64,000 nucleotides of DNA. Source: Glandiceps talaboti. Its lineage: Eukaryota; Hemichordata; Enteropneusta; Spengelidae. A program made the translations under genes and the position numbers. Of this stretch, positions 35,521 through 46,700 are shown piece after piece (position 1 is the first letter of the stretch; every line of letters starts with the position of its first letter). The notes under the pieces were generated by a model. That model was not told the DNA's origin. It was given only the letters and a program-made list of their open reading frames with translations, and did not search any database. The stretch lies in the NCBI RefSeq assembly GCF_964340395.1, contig NC_135551.1, positions 11,699,379 through 11,763,378 of the forward strand, written 5' to 3'.

Positions 35521-35754
35521 TCATGTATTCTTTGGCGGCACGCCGCCATAGGTGCCGCAAATGTTTTTAATACAAGTATAAATTCCTGTTTTTTTCCAGC
35601 ACTTATCATTAAAACATGCACTATATAGCTCTGCTTTAAACCCAAGTGCACACAAAGTTTTCCTTTCCTTTTCTGACCCAAGAAAACATATTTCAGGATT
35701 TTTGTTGCAATATCTCAATGACACAGTCAATATCTGAAGGGGACTATTTGGTTT
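35521..35754 (-). CDS. Cys-rich terminal exon inside the foldback element
   Basis: Preceded by a good acceptor (TTTACAG) and ends at TGA 35521-35523; 77 codons: KPNSPLQILTVSLRYCNKNP, then Cys at several spaced positions (CFLG, TLCALG, SACFNDKCWKK, YTCIKNICG). Could be the last exon of a small minus-strand gene whose earlier exon is the SAM-like ORF at 36379-36600. The join is unproven. No family recognised. Confidence 0.45.
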   Translation of the reverse strand, partial: KPNSPLQILTVSLRYCNKNPEICFLGSEKERKTLCALGFKAELYSACFNDKCWKKTGIYTCIKNICGTYGGVPPKNT

Positions 35755-36378
35755 CTGTAAATTAAGACAATTTAAAAAACAAGACAGGAGTCAATAAACT
35801 AGTGTTAAAATCTAGTGTTTTTCGTTCAATATAAATCTCTTATAAAGATGTACAAATAAATCTTTCTCAAGTTGACAATGAAAATTGAGGAACAACAAAT
35901 ATAACGAAATACAAAAAATAATATCTTCCCTGAGAACTTACAGGAATTGACTGATTCAAAGAAAAGCGCAAGTTTAGTACTGATCAGAGTTGATTTTGGA
36001 ACTGTTCTATAATTTAAAGTTGTAATTTAACGTAGACAGACGTCTTTCATACTAACTGCTAATTCTTCTACTTGCACAGTACAAGTTATTTAGAGGTACA
36101 GTTGTGAACCATTGTGACGTGGTATAAGGATGAACAACGCATTCAAACTTAATGATTAATTTTTAAAAAAATTTGAAAAAAAAAAATTGATGCAGGACTG
36201 ACAGTAGAAAAAAAAATTGCTGTCACTCTGACTGGGAAAAAAATTTGCTCCCATACCTACTTCCTCCATACCCCCCCCCCCCCCCCCCCAGAAATCAAAC
36301 GGTTCTCCCCTTAGTTACGGTAGATCTCGATCTAGATGTCACTAGACGATCTAGTTGCCGCACGAGTTGGACCCCCTG

Positions 36379-36600
36379 TCAGCTCCCAGGCCCGCCCCAA
36401 AGCTTCCCGGCACCGACTTCAAGTCGGTCACCCAATCTTCTGACACCAAAACTTATTAAATTTTCCTCAGTCATGTCGAGCACATGAGAGAAAGTGACTC
36501 CCTCTGTCAAGAAACGTGCTGTGAAACCTGACAGACCTAAATCTGACAGAACAGACTCCATGACAGACGACGATGGGACGTGCTCACAAAAGGATAACAC
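36379..36600 (-). CDS. SAM-like domain ORF inside the foldback element
   Basis: Translates to VMESVLSDLGLSGFTARFL, then TEGVTFSHVLDMTEENLISF and GVRRLGDRL. This follows the sterile alpha motif pattern (Leu-x-x-Leu-Gly-Leu ... Phe ... Glu-Gly/ Val ... Leu-x-x-Met-Thr-Glu-Glu-x-Leu ... Gly-Val ... Leu-Gly-x-Arg). SAM domains mediate protein oligomerisation. An in-frame ATG precedes it at about residue 14 of the open frame. Either cargo or part of the element's own gene. Confidence 0.6.
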   Translation of the reverse strand: MLSFCEHVPSSSVMESVLSDLGLSGFTARFLTEGVTFSHVLDMTEENLISFGVRRLGDRLEVGAGKLWGGPGS

Positions 36601-36680
36601 AACAGCAACTCGAGTCTGCGCGTGCGTGTTTGAATCCGAGAAAGTGTGCCCTCTAGCGGGGGATCTTAACGAAAGCCCTT

Positions 36681-38426
36681 AATAAACTACTGTATGCACA
36701 TAACGACGTAGTGTTACCGCATATAATAATAGTAACTGTACATATAATAATACAGTATGCACATAATAACTTAAGATTTGCACATAATAACATAGTGTTA
36801 GCGCATATAATAATAGTAACTGTACATATAATAATACAGTATGCACATAATAACTTAATATTTGCACATAATAAAATATTTAATGCACATAATAACATAG
36901 TGTTAGCGCATATAATAATAGTAACTGTACATATAATAATACAGTATGCACATAATAACTTAAGATTTGCACATAATAAAATATTTAATGCACATAATAA
37001 CATAGTGTTAGCGCATATAATAATAGTAACTGTACATATAATACAGTACAATATATGCACATAATAACTTAAGATTTGCACATAATAAAATATTTAATGC
37101 ACATAATAACATAGTGTTAGCACATGTAATAATAGTAACTGTACATATAATAATACAGTATGCACATAATAACTTAATATTTGCACATAATAAAATATTT
37201 AATGCACATAATAATATAGTGTTAGCACATATAATAAAAGTAACTGTACATATAATAATACAGTATGCACATAATAACTTAAGATTTGCACATAATAAAA
37301 TATTTAATGCACATAATAACATAGTGTTAGCGCATATAATAATAGTAACTGTACATATAATAATACAGTATGCACATAATAACTTAATATTTGCACATAA
37401 TAAAATATTTAATGCACATAATAACATAGTGTTAGCGCATATAATAATAGTAACTGTACATATAATAATACAGTATGCACATAATAACTTAATATTTGCA
37501 CATAATAAAATATTTAATGCACATAATAACATAGTGTTAGCGCATATAATAATAGTAACTGTACATATAATAATACAGTATGCACATAATAACTTAAGAT
37601 TTGCACATAATAAAATATTTAATGCACATAATAACATAGTGTTAGCGCATATAATAATAGTAACTGTACATATAATACAGTATGCACATAATAACTTAAG
37701 ATTTGCACATAATAAAATATTTAATGCACATAATAACATAGTGTTAGCACATGTAATAATAGTAACTGTACATATACAGTATGCACATAATAACTTAATA
37801 TTTGCACATAATAAAATATTTAATGCACATAATAATATAGTGTTAGCACATATAATAATAGTAACTGTACATATAATAATACAGTATGCACATAATAACT
37901 TAAGATTTGCACATAATAAAATATTTAATGCACATAATAACATAGTGTTAGCGCATATAATAATAGTAACTGTACATATAATACAGTACAATATATGCAC
38001 ATAATAACTTAAGATTTGCACATAATAAAATATTTAATGCACATAATAACATAGTGTTAGCGCATATAATAATAGTAACTGTACATAGAGTAATACAGTA
38101 TGCACATAATAACTTAAGATTTGCACATAATAAAATATTTAATGCACATCATAACATAGTGTTAGCGCATATAATAATAGTAACTGTACATAGAATAATA
38201 CAGTATGCACATAATAACTTAAGATTTGCACATAATAAAATATTTAATGCACATAATAACATAGTGTTAGCGCATATAATAATAGTAACTGTACATAGAA
38301 TAATACAGTATGCACATAATAACTTAAGGTAAGTACATAATAAACTATTGAATGCACATAATAACATAGTATTTGCACATACAATAATAGTAATTGCACA
38401 CTTAAGTCAGCTGTGGCTTTCCATAC
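36681..38426 (-). repeat. Right arm of the foldback element
   Basis: About 14 units of roughly 105 bp, very uniform. Long ORFs on both strands (up to 337 codons) are repeat artefacts. Confidence 0.9.
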
Positions 38427-38430
38427 TAGG

Positions 38431-39422
38431 GGTTGACATTTTTTTTTTTTTCAGAATACACTATGCATCTTGGCTTTAAAATTTAACTGCATGAATTGTG
38501 CTCACAATATTTGAGTTGAAGTGTGTATATTACATGCAGTAATAAATAATGCGATTCAATTCAAAAATGGAATTTATGATGACATTTATAGTTACCAAGA
38601 CAAGAATAGTGGGCTTATTTAGTTTATAGTTACTTGCTTTTAAATACGTCGATGACTATCTTCATAATACGTCATTGTAAGCTGGCTTTCATCTGGGTTT
38701 TTTCAGCTCGCATTAAATATACTACACTATACATTTGCTATGAAAGATCCTCATCATTATCTCATAGGATTCCTGTGTTTGGGATAAGGTAGAACTATGC
38801 TTAAGTTCAAGTGGTCAATACTTGGTGCAGTTTCCCTTGCTTGGTTCAAAGCTACAACTCATACAGCGGTCTAGTAAATTCATGACTTGGTATTCTATGA
38901 AAACGGACCAAAGTTTATGTAGTTCCACTTTGGGGGAACTGGGGGCTGTATACAGAGTTATACAGGATAAGGACTGTCTGGGAGAGGCAACACTGTAGTG
39001 GAATAATGACAATAAGAATGAAGTCGAAATACTTCAGAAAGGCAGTCGAGGAAGGAAGCAGTTACAAGATTTAGCAGTGAACATACGAAAAACGTGCAAA
39101 GTGAAAGATATTGACTAAAATCCATGTTGGTAACCTAGAGGAGAAAACGACAGAGCTGATGAGTATAGCAAGGTCGGCAACCCCGACGATTGGTGTCAAT
39201 GGATGTACATCATGTGTAGTTGGTCATTCTTCCACGAGTTGCGGATTACTATTAACCAAGAGAACAGTGAGGAAGGATGTTTTCCGAAATAATTACTTTA
39301 CAGTACTTGGCTGATAGCTGAGATATATTTAAGCGAGTAAAATTACGTGGTGTACGCAATGTACATGATTGTATATATCTGACATGTAAACAATGTAACA
39401 TAATGCTACAAATCATACTTAC
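38431..39422. other. Intronic DNA, nothing recognised
   Basis: No exon or repeat recognised between the foldback element and exon 4. Confidence 0.45.
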
Positions 39423-39488
39423 TAGCTGGTCTGTCATGTTGGGCTTGTGCTGAGTTGGGTGGTACAGCTTCTCCTTTTGTTTCTCCTG
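39423..39488 (-). CDS. Small linker exon (exon 4)
   Basis: A 66-bp phase 1-1 exon: TGETKGEAVPPNSAQAQHDR then PA. Acceptor TATGCAG, donor GTAAGT. Low complexity, supported by phase. Confidence 0.68.
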
Positions 39489-39514
39489 CTGCATAAATCA
39501 AGAAACACACATAA

Positions 39515-39760
39515 TCAGAATCAGAATCAGAATTACTTTATTCACCCCACTAGTGTGCAGCTAAAATAAATACAATACAAATGATAGCATTACGTATGTT
39601 GCCCAGGCATACTAAAAACAACAACACGATATGGAAAAGAATGACTATGACTGCTGTTAGGAACTGAGAAAACGGATGGAACGATATACAATTTAAAACA
39701 TTTAGCCATTTACGTCTAGCTTTAGATCCCACGAGATCCAGCGTGAGCTATTAGTGCATG
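39515..39760 (-). repeat. 3' end fragment of a non-LTR retroposon
   Basis: On the minus strand it ends 'gaataaagtaattctgattc' followed by TTCTGA hexamer repeats, a typical hexamer-tailed 3' end. Upstream limit estimated. Confidence 0.55.
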
Positions 39761-40371
39761 ACAACCACGTGAGGATTGGTGGTCAAGCCGGAGTGTTAAA
39801 CACTTAGCAACACTGTTGTTTTCAATGTCATCGCACAGTATATGTAATAAGGTATGTAACTTTTCACTCTCAGCTTTTCTCTGCTACGTGCATTCTATCA
39901 CTTCCAGAGCTTATTTCCGTTGTCTTCATCTACTATTAGTTTTATTACTTTGTTACCTTTTTACATTCCAGTTCTTTTCGATGCGATTTTACTGCAACAC
40001 CTTTTATCCGCACTGCAGTTGTATTGTTTACCCTTACTGTGATTTCGTAGAACAGTTTCAGTTTGTAATTTGTCCATATCCTTTCAACTGTTTCAGTTCT
40101 TGATAAAAGGCTGTCCTTGCACAGTCGAAATGTCGGGTACTTTTAATGTTGATTATTAAAGTAAATCCTGGACTTGTCCCTTTGAGGTAACTCATCGTTA
40201 CACTCATGTCATCCCAGCATTGAAATTTCCTTGTGTCATATGAACTCACAGTTAGACTGATAATCGTTTCTAATACGGCGTATTCCGGTTATCGAACTTC
40301 CGGTTGTTTCGCAGGAAAGTATCGCGAGAGGGCGCACCATATCTGACAAAGTGAGGGCCAGAATTTTCGTC

Positions 40372-41175
40372 ATGGCATTTAATAGTATGGCGATGTATGA
40401 AGCTGTCAACAAAATGGGCGTAAAAGAACTCCGTGCATTCATAAAAGAGTGGAAAATTACTACTTCTAAATCTACTAGATATCGCCAGAAATGCTGTCAA
40501 CCTTGGTCTTGAAACACTAGAAAATGATAATTTTCTGAGAGAACGGAAGAGGAGACGAATAGTGGATGTCAAGCATCAAAAGATAGAACTAATCGACAGC
40601 GGAAACATTGAAAGTTGGACGGAGGACCTTCGAAATATACCCGATGTAGACATGATAAACATATTTCTTTACCTTACTGGTGTCTGTTGCTTGACAAAAG
40701 AACGATTAGAAAATTACAAATCTGACAACAGCTTCCAATCTGATTAAAATCCGATGTAGATGTTGGCTGATCGTTCATTGCTATTTTACCTTCGTTATTT
40801 TGCCTGAATTGACCTTCTTGGTACATGTTTACATTTTTTAGCTTGCCTGATCGCCTCCTCTACGATCAGGCTAAAAAATGTAAACATGTACCAAGAAAAA
40901 TAATATCAGGCAAAATAACGAAGGTAAAATAGCAATGAACGATTAGCCAACATCTACATCGGATTTTAATCAGATTGAACAGCTTCCAGCTACAGTCATT
41001 GCAATATTGAGAGTTCGGTCGACAATTACCAAGCCACATGTTTATATTGTAACTGATGTCGCCGCATACTTAGGCCTTTCTTGTTTATTAGAACAGTGGT
41101 GTAGCACCACGGGTGAAATCATAAAACTTTGTCCGGAAAAAAACATTTCATGTACTGGTTATAAGTTGGCATAAA
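40372..41175 (+). pseudogene. Relic resembling the N-terminal part of a YqaJ-type accessory protein
   Basis: Starts ATG at 40372 with MGVKELRAFIKEWK (SAP-like helix pair), shifts frame near 40470, continues LLDIARNAVNLGLETLE and then WTEDLRNIPDVDMINIFLYL with TKERLENYKSDNSF. The last pattern resembles the region ahead of the SWIM finger in ISL2EU YqaJ proteins as I remember them. The MITE at 40736 breaks it, and open sequence resumes after 40978 (LPATVIAILRV, YLGLSCLLEQW). Low-to-moderate confidence. Confidence 0.45.
40736..40977. mobile_element. Mutator-like MITE (copy 2), 242 bp
   Basis: Near-perfect foldback ending in caatctgattaaaatccg. Flanked by an exact 9-bp duplication aacagcttc (40727-40735 and 40978-40986). 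Confidence 0.88.
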
Positions 41176-41389
41176 CATATTTGTATTGATATACTCATCT
41201 TTACTATCACACTTTGGTTAGCTTGCTATTCTTCATTCAGGACCATCAGTGTATAAAAAATCCCATTGAAGTCGGCAACGAATCATAAATATTGTTATTG
41301 TGATTGATGTACCACACCGCCCACCCCTTCAATGAATCGGCCTTCCATGTAACGTTTACGTGGTTCACTCATTATACCATGTCTTATAC

Positions 41390-41612
41390 CGATCTGATTA
41401 AAATCCGATGTAGATGTCGGTTGATCGTTCATTGCTATTTTACCTTCGTTATTTTGCCTGAATTGACCTTCGTGGTACATGTTTACGTTTTTGTCCTGAT
41501 CGGTAGAGGAGGCGATCAAACATGTACCACGAAGGTCAATTCAGGCACAATAACGAAAGTAAAATAGCAATGAACGATTAGCCGACATCTACATCGGATT
41601 TTAATCAGATTG
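41390..41612. mobile_element. Mutator-like MITE (copy 3), 223 bp
   Basis: Same family as 40736-40977 (gatctgattaaaatccgatg...). Flanked by gtcttatac (41381-41389) and gttttatac (41613-41621), an 8/9 match. Confidence 0.85.
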
Positions 41613-42908
41613 GTTTTATACAAGCTGCAATAACTGTAGCGTATATTGTGATTTTGAGGGTTCTTTCCTCTGTTTTTGTACCTTTTTCCGTTCCGATGTT
41701 TGACTGGAAGCAATCGCTACAATTTCTCCAACGGTAACGCAAATGGACGAGGTCACACTGAAAACGTGAGTGAGATGTCAGTGTACTACCCGTTTCAAAA
41801 TGTTGCTACTTTTGGGTTTTCCTCACGGTCGAATTGCAGAGCCTAACTTACGCGAAATATTAGGAGAACAAGAGGTTAATTTGCTATTTCGTTATTTGAT
41901 GGGCGATAATGCAATATTATAGCGTAAAGTTACGGGGAATGACAGAAAATCTTTAGTCAGTGGTTACGATGCCTATAGACTCTATGCTTTGCGCAACAAT
42001 GCTCTACAATTCTGGCCCTCACTTCCGGTTCTAAAACAGCGCCCCTAGTGGCCAAACAATCATATCTTTTATCTTTTCGGGGCTTCTTCGATAACCGGAA
42101 TACGGCGTATTGTACCACCTTCTGTCACATCACACGCATGTCTTCATTTGAAACAATTTGTACCTCTGATGATGATTATATTCCATTTCGAGGAATAATT
42201 ATTTACGGGTCTATTATATATTCCCACTTCCCCCTGCTATTACAATATTCAATAGGCTCTGTCCATCTGACTTGTCTGGAATTCGGCCTGGACCAGAGGC
42301 TTTATCAGGCTTAAATAATGAAGGGTCTTTCTAATTTCTTTGGGTTTGAAGATGAACATTTTCAGATAGTACTCAGTTGAACATGTAGGCTTAATCATCT
42401 ACAATGGACAGACTGCATTTCTATCAAACATTTGTATGTTGCACAGATGTATACAATGCAGTTTATTTTTTGAACTGTTCATATACACCATAATTTTACT
42501 ATTAGTATATGCAGTACCTTAATTGCTTGATCAATTAGGTCAATTTTTTAAAGTTTATCCATGTGCCTAACCATCCATGTTGTTAATTCTTTTCATACTC
42601 CTCAAAACCACCTAGTATCTTTTCCTATTAAAGGTATATTAGCTGCAATGGGGACTATTTTTTTGACTATTTTTGTTCTTTTTTTCAATATAATTTTACT
42701 TTTATACATGCCAAAGCATGTAGAATGACCTCGTGTTCAAAGCCAAACAACCTTCCATAAATGTATAAAATATTAATTAAAGAATATTAACAACATTGCT
42801 TTTTTAATTGTAAACATTCGAAAGCCGCGCAAGAATACATCGACCTTCAAGTATCTTTTCCTATTAACTTTCTCTGCAGTGTAAGGCAACCAATATAGTA
42901 CTACTTAC

Positions 42909-43073
42909 TTAATTGTGTTTTATGAAACTTTTCAGACAATAACTTCTTCCATTTCCAAGGTTTCAATAATGGCGGTATTGAAGACAATTTACTTTTTCGC
43001 TCCACTGGAATGGATCCCCCTTTCGCCTTGGTAGTAGCTGCCTTCATACCAGTATTTCTAGAAACATCACCAC
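42909..43073 (-). CDS. Basic linker exon (exon 3)
   Basis: A 165-bp phase 1-1 exon: GDVSRNTGMKAATTKAKGGS then IPVERKSKLSSIPPLLKPWK and WKKLLSEKFHKTQL. Acceptor GGCTAG, strong donor GTAAGT. A basic stretch, possibly a localisation or binding segment; no domain recognised. Confidence 0.75.
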
Positions 43074-44168
43074 CTAGCCAATAAAAGGACAGATTATATC
43101 ATCACACAACCAATTAGAGAAAAACAGCGCAACTGGCAATGTAGCACAACTGTATGTTTTGTGTTATAATTTTAACAAATGAGAACTGGATTGACTCAAC
43201 ACCCCCGATGGTATTTCTGTGTTATACATCATTATTTATCTGTTACTAAGGGTGTGGTCATGGTTGCTAGGGCCAATTGTGATGTTTTTGTTTGAACAAT
43301 ATATGTAGAATAACACGGGGGGGGGGGGGGGGGGGGGGGGCGCTTGTACGCATTAGTAACCTAGATGCGAATAAAGATAGACAACAAAGATAACAAAAAA
43401 AAGAGAAAACCTCCCCCCCCCCTCCCTCCTTGCTTTTTCAAATTCAATGTGACATCAAATAAAGTTATTACTGTCTGCAATATATAAGTAATAGCTTAAT
43501 GTTGATGGTCTGTGAATACAGTCTATGATTAAAATCTATGATTGAAGCTGCTTAATAGAAATTGGCAATATGTAAACACTACAATGTGTCCGTCATGGGC
43601 AGGAATTTGCTTGATTTTGATAACTAGTCCTGAATGTCAAGGTCAAAGGTCACGGTCTACTAAGATAGCTTGCATCTGATGATATGGGTTTAGATACTCG
43701 AATAGTGTCTGTGTATTACAGTTTTTGAGTTATGCAGTAAATATTTTTTTTAACTACAAATATGGCTACCAGTTAGTCAAATTTGGGGTGGGGGGGGGGA
43801 TAAATTACACATACAGAATTGAAAGGTGATCAGCATTTTGAACAAAAGGAATTGGGCTAAGAGTGGCCAGCTATAGCAATGTTATCAAAATGGCCAAGTC
43901 ATAGTTTCATTTCTTGCCACCACATTTGTCAGGATTCCCATTCTGAACTATTACCCTCATTTTAAAGCATACAATGTTATATTTCAACAGCTATTTCAGC
44001 CTGTTGATAACAAACAGTATGCGTGCATGGTGCAATCAACCAACTTTTGCTTAAATGTATCCAACTGAAACATTCATACATGCTAAAATACATATTTTGT
44101 TAAATAATGACCTGTAGTGGATTACTTTACAAGGTCATAATTGCTGACAGTTGCAACTTTATTTGTAC
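43074..44168. other. Intron with dispersed-repeat fragment and G run
   Basis: 43125-43300 is a short copy of the 'tagcacaactg' repeat family. A run of G lies at about 43317-43340. Nothing else recognised. Confidence 0.5.
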
Positions 44169-44172
44169 TAAA

Positions 44173-45225
44173 TGTGAGACTGCAAATTTACTCATCCATG
44201 TGTTGAGGGCGCACTTTGGTTTGTGCATGCATCCCGGGCATGCGTATATCACTAAACTATTGGTCGCTGTGATTTCTGGCGCGCTCACTGAAAGTTTTGT
44301 TGTCAAATTATCACAGAATTGAGTGCTTATGCTACAACTTATGGAAAACCTGCATGAATCCCTGCTTGGTAAGCGTCCTTGGGTTATATTTGTAGATTTT
44401 TGTAATAGTTTTCAGCCAATTTTATGAACGTTTTTGGTTTACATTGTTAGATGCATATTTGTGTGCACGGCAGCTATGCTATTGTACTGTGTACGTGCAC
44501 AGCAGTTTGCCGACGCACAGACAAGTGTTTATTGTTCAGTTATTACCGTTCATCGCCACAGTAATTTTACAACTTTGATATTTCACGTTATTGTTGACAT
44601 AAATTCAAGTCTAGTACCATTTATGAAGTGACTTCCAGTCATAGCCATTCCATATGTAAAGGTATTTTCTATGGATAGTTTCATCAGCGTACGTTTAGTG
44701 AGGCCACGCCAGATGAATTTTATGTTTACACGCACATGTAGCTTGCATTTATGGCATGTTCTGTACGATTTATGGAGTGTTGTGTACAATTTTGTAAGAC
44801 ACTGACATTGTTGTTTATTACTTAAACAGGTGTTTTAGTGTGACAAGCACAGAGAATTGTATAGGATAACAGATTCAGGTTGCATCCTGTCAGGGTGAGT
44901 TTTGTGTATTATTAGTGAGCAATCAACAGATCTTTATATTATTGTAATGCTGTAATGGTGTAGTCATCTAGTCTATTCATTGCTCAGCATGTGATCTCTC
45001 TGATGTAACAATACATTGAATTTGTTGCTGTATTGCTTGTATTGTAATATACTGCCTAGCTGTATTATTTATACGGATATTTTCTGTACTTCCTGTACAC
45101 AGGTCTTTTCTTCTACTGTGTGTACTACTGAATTTCGCCTTATTTAATGTGGACTTGGAAATAAAAGAACTTGGTATTGATGACTTCAGCTACAGTGTCT
45201 GTGTGCATCTTTATCGAACGTTACA
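44173..45225 (+). repeat. 5' LTR
   Basis: Begins TGTGAGACTGC and ends CGAACGTTACA, the TG...CA form. AATAAA at about 45160 is a likely polyadenylation signal. ORFs inside are not credible. Confidence 0.93.
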
Positions 45226-45227
45226 CA

Positions 45228-45246
45228 TGGCGTAGTCGGCAGGATT
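45228..45246 (+). promoter_or_regulatory. Primer binding site, tRNA-Ser
   Basis: tggcgtagtcggcaggatt begins two bases after the LTR and is complementary over 19 bases to the 3' end (with CCA) of the common animal tRNA-Ser that ends CCTGCCGACTACG. Confidence 0.85.
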
Positions 45247-45602
45247 TCCTCATCAACGTCCACATTAAAGACCCTGACTGTATCCAGATATGACTGTGTT
45301 TTGCTGTTATATGGAAGAACAGATTATGCTGTGTTACTGAACTGTTTCGAACTGTAATGCCGAATTGCCACTGAGGGAGAAGTGCTGCCGTGCTGTGAAT
45401 ATACAGAACTGTTTTACAGTGACTGCTCGCATTGAATAATATTACTATTAACACTGATAGAAACCCTAAGTATAGGTTGAAATGCTTTAAACTAGTGTGT
45501 GTGATAGATTTAGTCATTGCATGTAAATGTTAATGTCATTATCGATCCCTGTGTAGTGATAATCATATGTAATACTAGTATACTTTTCAGGTGAAGTATT
45601 TT

Positions 45603-46700
45603 ATGTTCACAATGGCCAGCCCTGCGGTAGCGAAGGAAGAGGTCACTGAGCATGATTTGAAACGGTTACAGGATACCATAGCAGCCCTGAAGGTGGAAGT
45701 AGCTCGTAAGGATGATGAAGCTACAGCCGCAGTTGCTGATGCAAGAGAAGCCGAAAAGGAAATCAAGAGACTGGTTTCTGAGAGACATCAACCTACCCCG
45801 AAACTTGAGTCACCTTCAAACGACGCCAATAAAAATGCAGCTGCACGTATGGTATATGTGTCGCCAAACCGGAAGATGGATAGGTTTGATGGCAAGGGTG
45901 AATCAGGACTGTCCATTGAAGACTGGATTGAAGACGCAAGAGCAGTAATAGCGTCAAGGGGTCTCGCCAGTCATGAACAAGCAGCTTTTCTGATTGAAAA
46001 CTTATCTGGCAAAGCGCGACGTGAAATATTGGGTAGAGGTAGTACAATAGGCTCAGATCCCGATAAGATATTTAGTGTGTTGACTAAAGTATTTGGTGAT
46101 GGTGATACACTGCCGCAACTACAGCAGCGTTTTTTTGCTTACCACTAGAAGGATGGCGAAGATTTGGTTGCATGTTCGCTAGAGTTGGTGAATCTGTATG
46201 ATAGGATTATCCAGTTGGATTCATCATTCAAGCCGGGTAGAGAGTCCCAACTTAAAAGTCGACTAGCCGAGGCAGTGTTAGATGACAGCTTAAGGACTGA
46301 ACTCAGACGCCTGAATGCTGACCAGCCTGAATTGTCATTCTTTGATGCTCGAGACCATGTCATGACTCTGATGGGACGGAATGAAAAATGCTCAAGGGCA
46401 AAGCGTGGTGCCGTTCTGTGTGAAATGGCAGCAGAGGAAGATTTGCGCACTCTGATCATCAAACAAGGTGAGCAGGTTGCAGTCCAACAAAAACAGTTGG
46501 AGTTGTTAACGTCAATGGTACAAAATAGAAACACCGGGACGAGATCGTCTAAACCTACCGTGTCTGCAGATGGTAAAAGGCGTTGCTGGAGATGTGATGA
46601 TGTTGGTCATATGAGCCGGGAGTGCCCTAAGAAGACCAATCAGGGTGGCAGAAATGTTACCATTTCCGCTGAGAAAACCAAGTCTGAGAAGTCAAACTAG
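45603..46700 (+). pseudogene. Gypsy gag, with one in-frame TAG
   Basis: Capsid-type protein. Start at ATG 45603 or 45612. A predicted coiled coil near the N-terminus (LKRLQDTIAALKVEV) precedes the capsid region (RMVYVSPNRKMDRFDGKG; LIENLSGKARREI). TAG at 46146-46148 interrupts an otherwise continuous frame; the next residue is Lys, so CAG to TAG is plausible. The C-terminus holds a zinc knuckle CWRCDDVGHMSREC (CX2CX4HX4C) for nucleic-acid binding. Amber readthrough cannot be excluded. Confidence 0.88.

Larger units (their letters stand above)
34218..38426. mobile_element. Foldback-type transposon with tandem-repeat arms
   Basis: Inverted termini 'gtatggaaagccac' ... 'gtggctttccatac' (one mismatch in the outer 26 bp), flanked by TAGG on both sides (34214-34217, 38427-38430). 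The left arm (34218 to about 35340) and the right arm (about 36681-38426) are arrays of a roughly 105-bp unit in opposite orientation. Each unit mixes 'gcacataataacatagtgtt' and 'gtaactgtacatataataat'. A 1.3-kb unique middle carries a SAM-like ORF. Architecture resembles Drosophila FB elements; homology is not claimed. Confidence 0.85.
40272..42111 (+). mobile_element. Degraded inverted-repeat element with nested MITEs
   Basis: Termini share 25 bases as inverted repeats, beginning 'aatacggcgtattccggtta'. The first 11 bases are themselves nearly palindromic. No clear target duplication. Two MITEs (40736-40977, 41390-41612) have inserted inside. Carries the ORF relic below. Confidence 0.65.

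Noticed and set aside
34277-38332. Several ORFs of 126-337 codons rich in Leu, Cys, Asn, His and Ile
   Set aside because: They run through the 105-bp tandem arrays of the foldback arms and are open on both strands. This is a consequence of a stop-free repeat unit, not of coding selection.
44107-44789. ORFs at 44107-44322, 44434-44631 and 44583-44789 repeated at 51153-51802
   Set aside because: They are duplicated only because they lie in the two LTRs; no coding features.
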